From the NCBI RefSeq assembly GCF_947242115.1, contig NC_074728.1, positions 20,751,042 through 20,815,041 on the forward strand: a stretch of DNA of 64,000 nt, given 5' to 3'. A program made the translations under genes and the position numbers. The notes below the pieces were generated by a model. That model saw nothing but the letters and a program-made list of their open reading frames with translations, made no database searches and was not told where the DNA came from. Origin of the DNA: Biomphalaria glabrata (taxonomy: Eukaryota > Mollusca > Gastropoda > Planorbidae). How positions within the stretch are numbered: position 1 is the stretch's first letter; every line of letters starts with the position of its first letter. Shown piece after piece: positions 26,001 through 29,000 of this stretch.

Positions 26001-29000
26001 ATAAAAGTCATTAAAAATGTGTTAAACTTTAATCTAAAAAATTCTTGAATATGAAATTCCAACCTGTACCAGATTAAAAATTATGGTGGCCTGAGGCCTT
26101 ACTAGTTATAAATGTCATTAAGATTTTAGGTAAATATAGAAGTTGTCTCGGTGTATTCTTATGTCTGAGTTTAAAGCAGGCCTCTAATTAAAAATTAGAA
26201 ATTGAGCTTGTACATTCCATTCTCTCTAGTTTCAATAAATGTTTAGGCTGGCATTATATTTATAAATAAAACTAAATTTCTGTATATATTTGTGACCCAC
26301 AGAAGCTACCGAAGGTGGCATTTCATTGTAGCTTGAAGCAAATTTTATTTTTGCTTTATGATTGTTATTGATTGATAAAATAAATTTGCTGTCTGTAAAA
26401 ATCATCAAAATCAATTGTGTGTATTAGCAGCATTTAAAAAATAGGTTAACATTTTTTAATTCATAAATTTTAGAACTTTTACAATAATCCATCTATCTAG
26501 TTAATTATTAAATTAAAAAAAAACTTAGAACCTAGTCGTAAATTATACTCAAATAAATATAAATCACTGACAAAAAAGGGAAAAAGGCAAGTAACTGGTA
26601 CCTAAACAAGGAAGGCTAATTAGTTTTGATTGGCTACCCACATAGGGGTAAGGAAAACCCTGAATCCGAACCTCTGCTGCCTTGTAACTAAATCCAAACA
26701 TGGGAAAGGCTTCTAGCATCAACCTAGATGAAAAATTAGGAGCCCTAGGCAGCTTGCAACCCTACATTATGAAAGAATCCAAACTGCTTGGGCTATAAGT
26801 TTTTCTTTTTGTGCTCATTAGCTGCCTGGAGAGGAGGGCCATGCAGCACCCCTACCATAGCTAATGCCCATGCTCATCACTATGAGATGAACCAAATAAA
26901 TTTGTCCACATACTATACAAGTAAAAGAATATAACTTTTGTGGAACATTAGCAGTCTACATGGTTAAGCGGTTGCTTCCAAACCTGGGGTCTTGGCTTCG
27001 AATCTCGATGAAGACTGGGATTATGAATTTAAGGATTTTTAGGGCGCATTTGAGTCCACCTAACTCAGAAATAAAGGCAAAAGTAAAGGCAGTTGGTCAT
27101 TGTGCTGGCCACATGACACCCTGGTCATTAACCTTTGGCCATAGAAACAAATGACCTTAACATCATCTGCCCCATAGATCACATGGTCTGAAAGAAGAAC
27201 TTAACTTTTTTTTTACTTAAGTATTCTACACATATTTGACTAACCTAAACCATTGTTCTATTTGTTTTTACTTTCACAGATTGTCCAGAGTTCAAATGGG
27301 ATGTAGACTGTGTTCGAAGCTGCCCCAATTGCCATTCTGACTGTGATAAGTTCACTGGTACCTGTGACTATTGTACGTCTGGTTACAAGTACCCAGAGAA
27401 AGGATGTAACACAGGTGAAGCTTCTTGTTCAAAAAAGTTTTATTCCATAACCATCATCTTTCTCTTGACATTCGTGGGGGTTTGGGATTACCTCACACTT
27501 CCTTTTGAGCAACTGTCTTTAGCAGCATATTTATAGTGAGGCGGTCCATTCTTTCATGCTGTCGAGCTTTAGCTTGGACAACTCTTTCTTTGTGCTCCTT
27601 CCACTTACAGCTCATATTTATAAATCAATTTGTATAGTATTGTCACAGGCCAAGAGGATACAGCTTAACAAATTTATTTGTGTGGTCTAAAGTTTTTACA
27701 CATTATTTCTGTCACCCAATCTCAGATCAAGCTGAAATTTTGAACAATTTATATCTTTTAACTGACAACACAAGAATCAATAACAAAAATGAACCAATTA
27801 GTTAATTAACCATTGATAATAAATTATTTTGTTTGGTATCTCAAACAAGGGAAAGAAATTGTACTTAGTCTGAACTGGTGGTCCAGGCAAGTGTTATCAT
27901 CATAGCTTATAGAGGATGCTAAAAGCATGAAATTGCGCTAAACAAAATATTGGAAAACAATTGGTAAAAAGTATGTCTAATTGCACAGATTTATTATTGT
28001 TAGTCTAGATCTATTACAAATTTAATTACATGACTGATTCAAACTAATTGATACACTTAATATAAGTTTTGTTTAAAAAAAAAAAAGCATTATTTTTTTG
28101 TATTTTCCTTCTGTTGAAGCATGTAATTATTCTTGTTGCATTAATCTAATTCTAGAGTTTGTGATTTCTGTTTGCAAATTTTTTCCTATTAGAGAAATGA
28201 CAAAATATCAACTAAAATATATCATTACAACTTGGAAGATGATATACTCAATCGAGTAAAAAAACAATCAGATTAGTGCAATACCTTTATGTCTTTAAAA
28301 CCATGCATACAGGTTATGTAAATACTATAAAAAAATACATCAATACACAGCTACAAAATGAACAAGTCTTTCATAAAATCAGTTCAATAAAAAAAAAATA
28401 CTGTTTGGGCCCTGTAGATTGATGGGCTCTTTGTTCAGTATTTTTTGAGGTATTAATTTACTCAGAGGTTAGAGAGATTGCTTTATTATATTTTTATTTA
28501 CTATCTGTTGATGGGAAGGTATATACATCTCTTAGGAAAGAAATCCATTATTTTATCTATTTCAAAGAACTGAATCCTCAATTTTTTAATCTTATTTCTT
28601 TATCATCAGCTTGTGAGGCGAATGAGTTTGGTGTAAACTGCGTTGGAGACTGTCGACGCCAGTGTGGGGAAGATTGCGCAGATCGTGTCACTGGGCGATG
28701 TCCCAGTAAGTAGACAGGATATGTCACATATCGAGATTAACACGCTCTTTATAATAACAATGGAAAGGTTCTCTGTCAGAGGACAACTCCTGAGAACAGA
28801 TGTTTGCAAAGCTAAGTGTCTCAAAGGAGATAATCCCAATGTACTTATGCAAAGCCCAACTTTCCTGCTTATAGCCTGCTCAGTGTACTCCAAACTCTTT
28901 TGTGAACCAGGGGGGAGGTGGTGGGGTATCTTGAAGAAGGTTTTCATTCTGCCTCAAGGCCATCAGTAAACACAACTCTACTTGAGCTGGGATTTGAATC

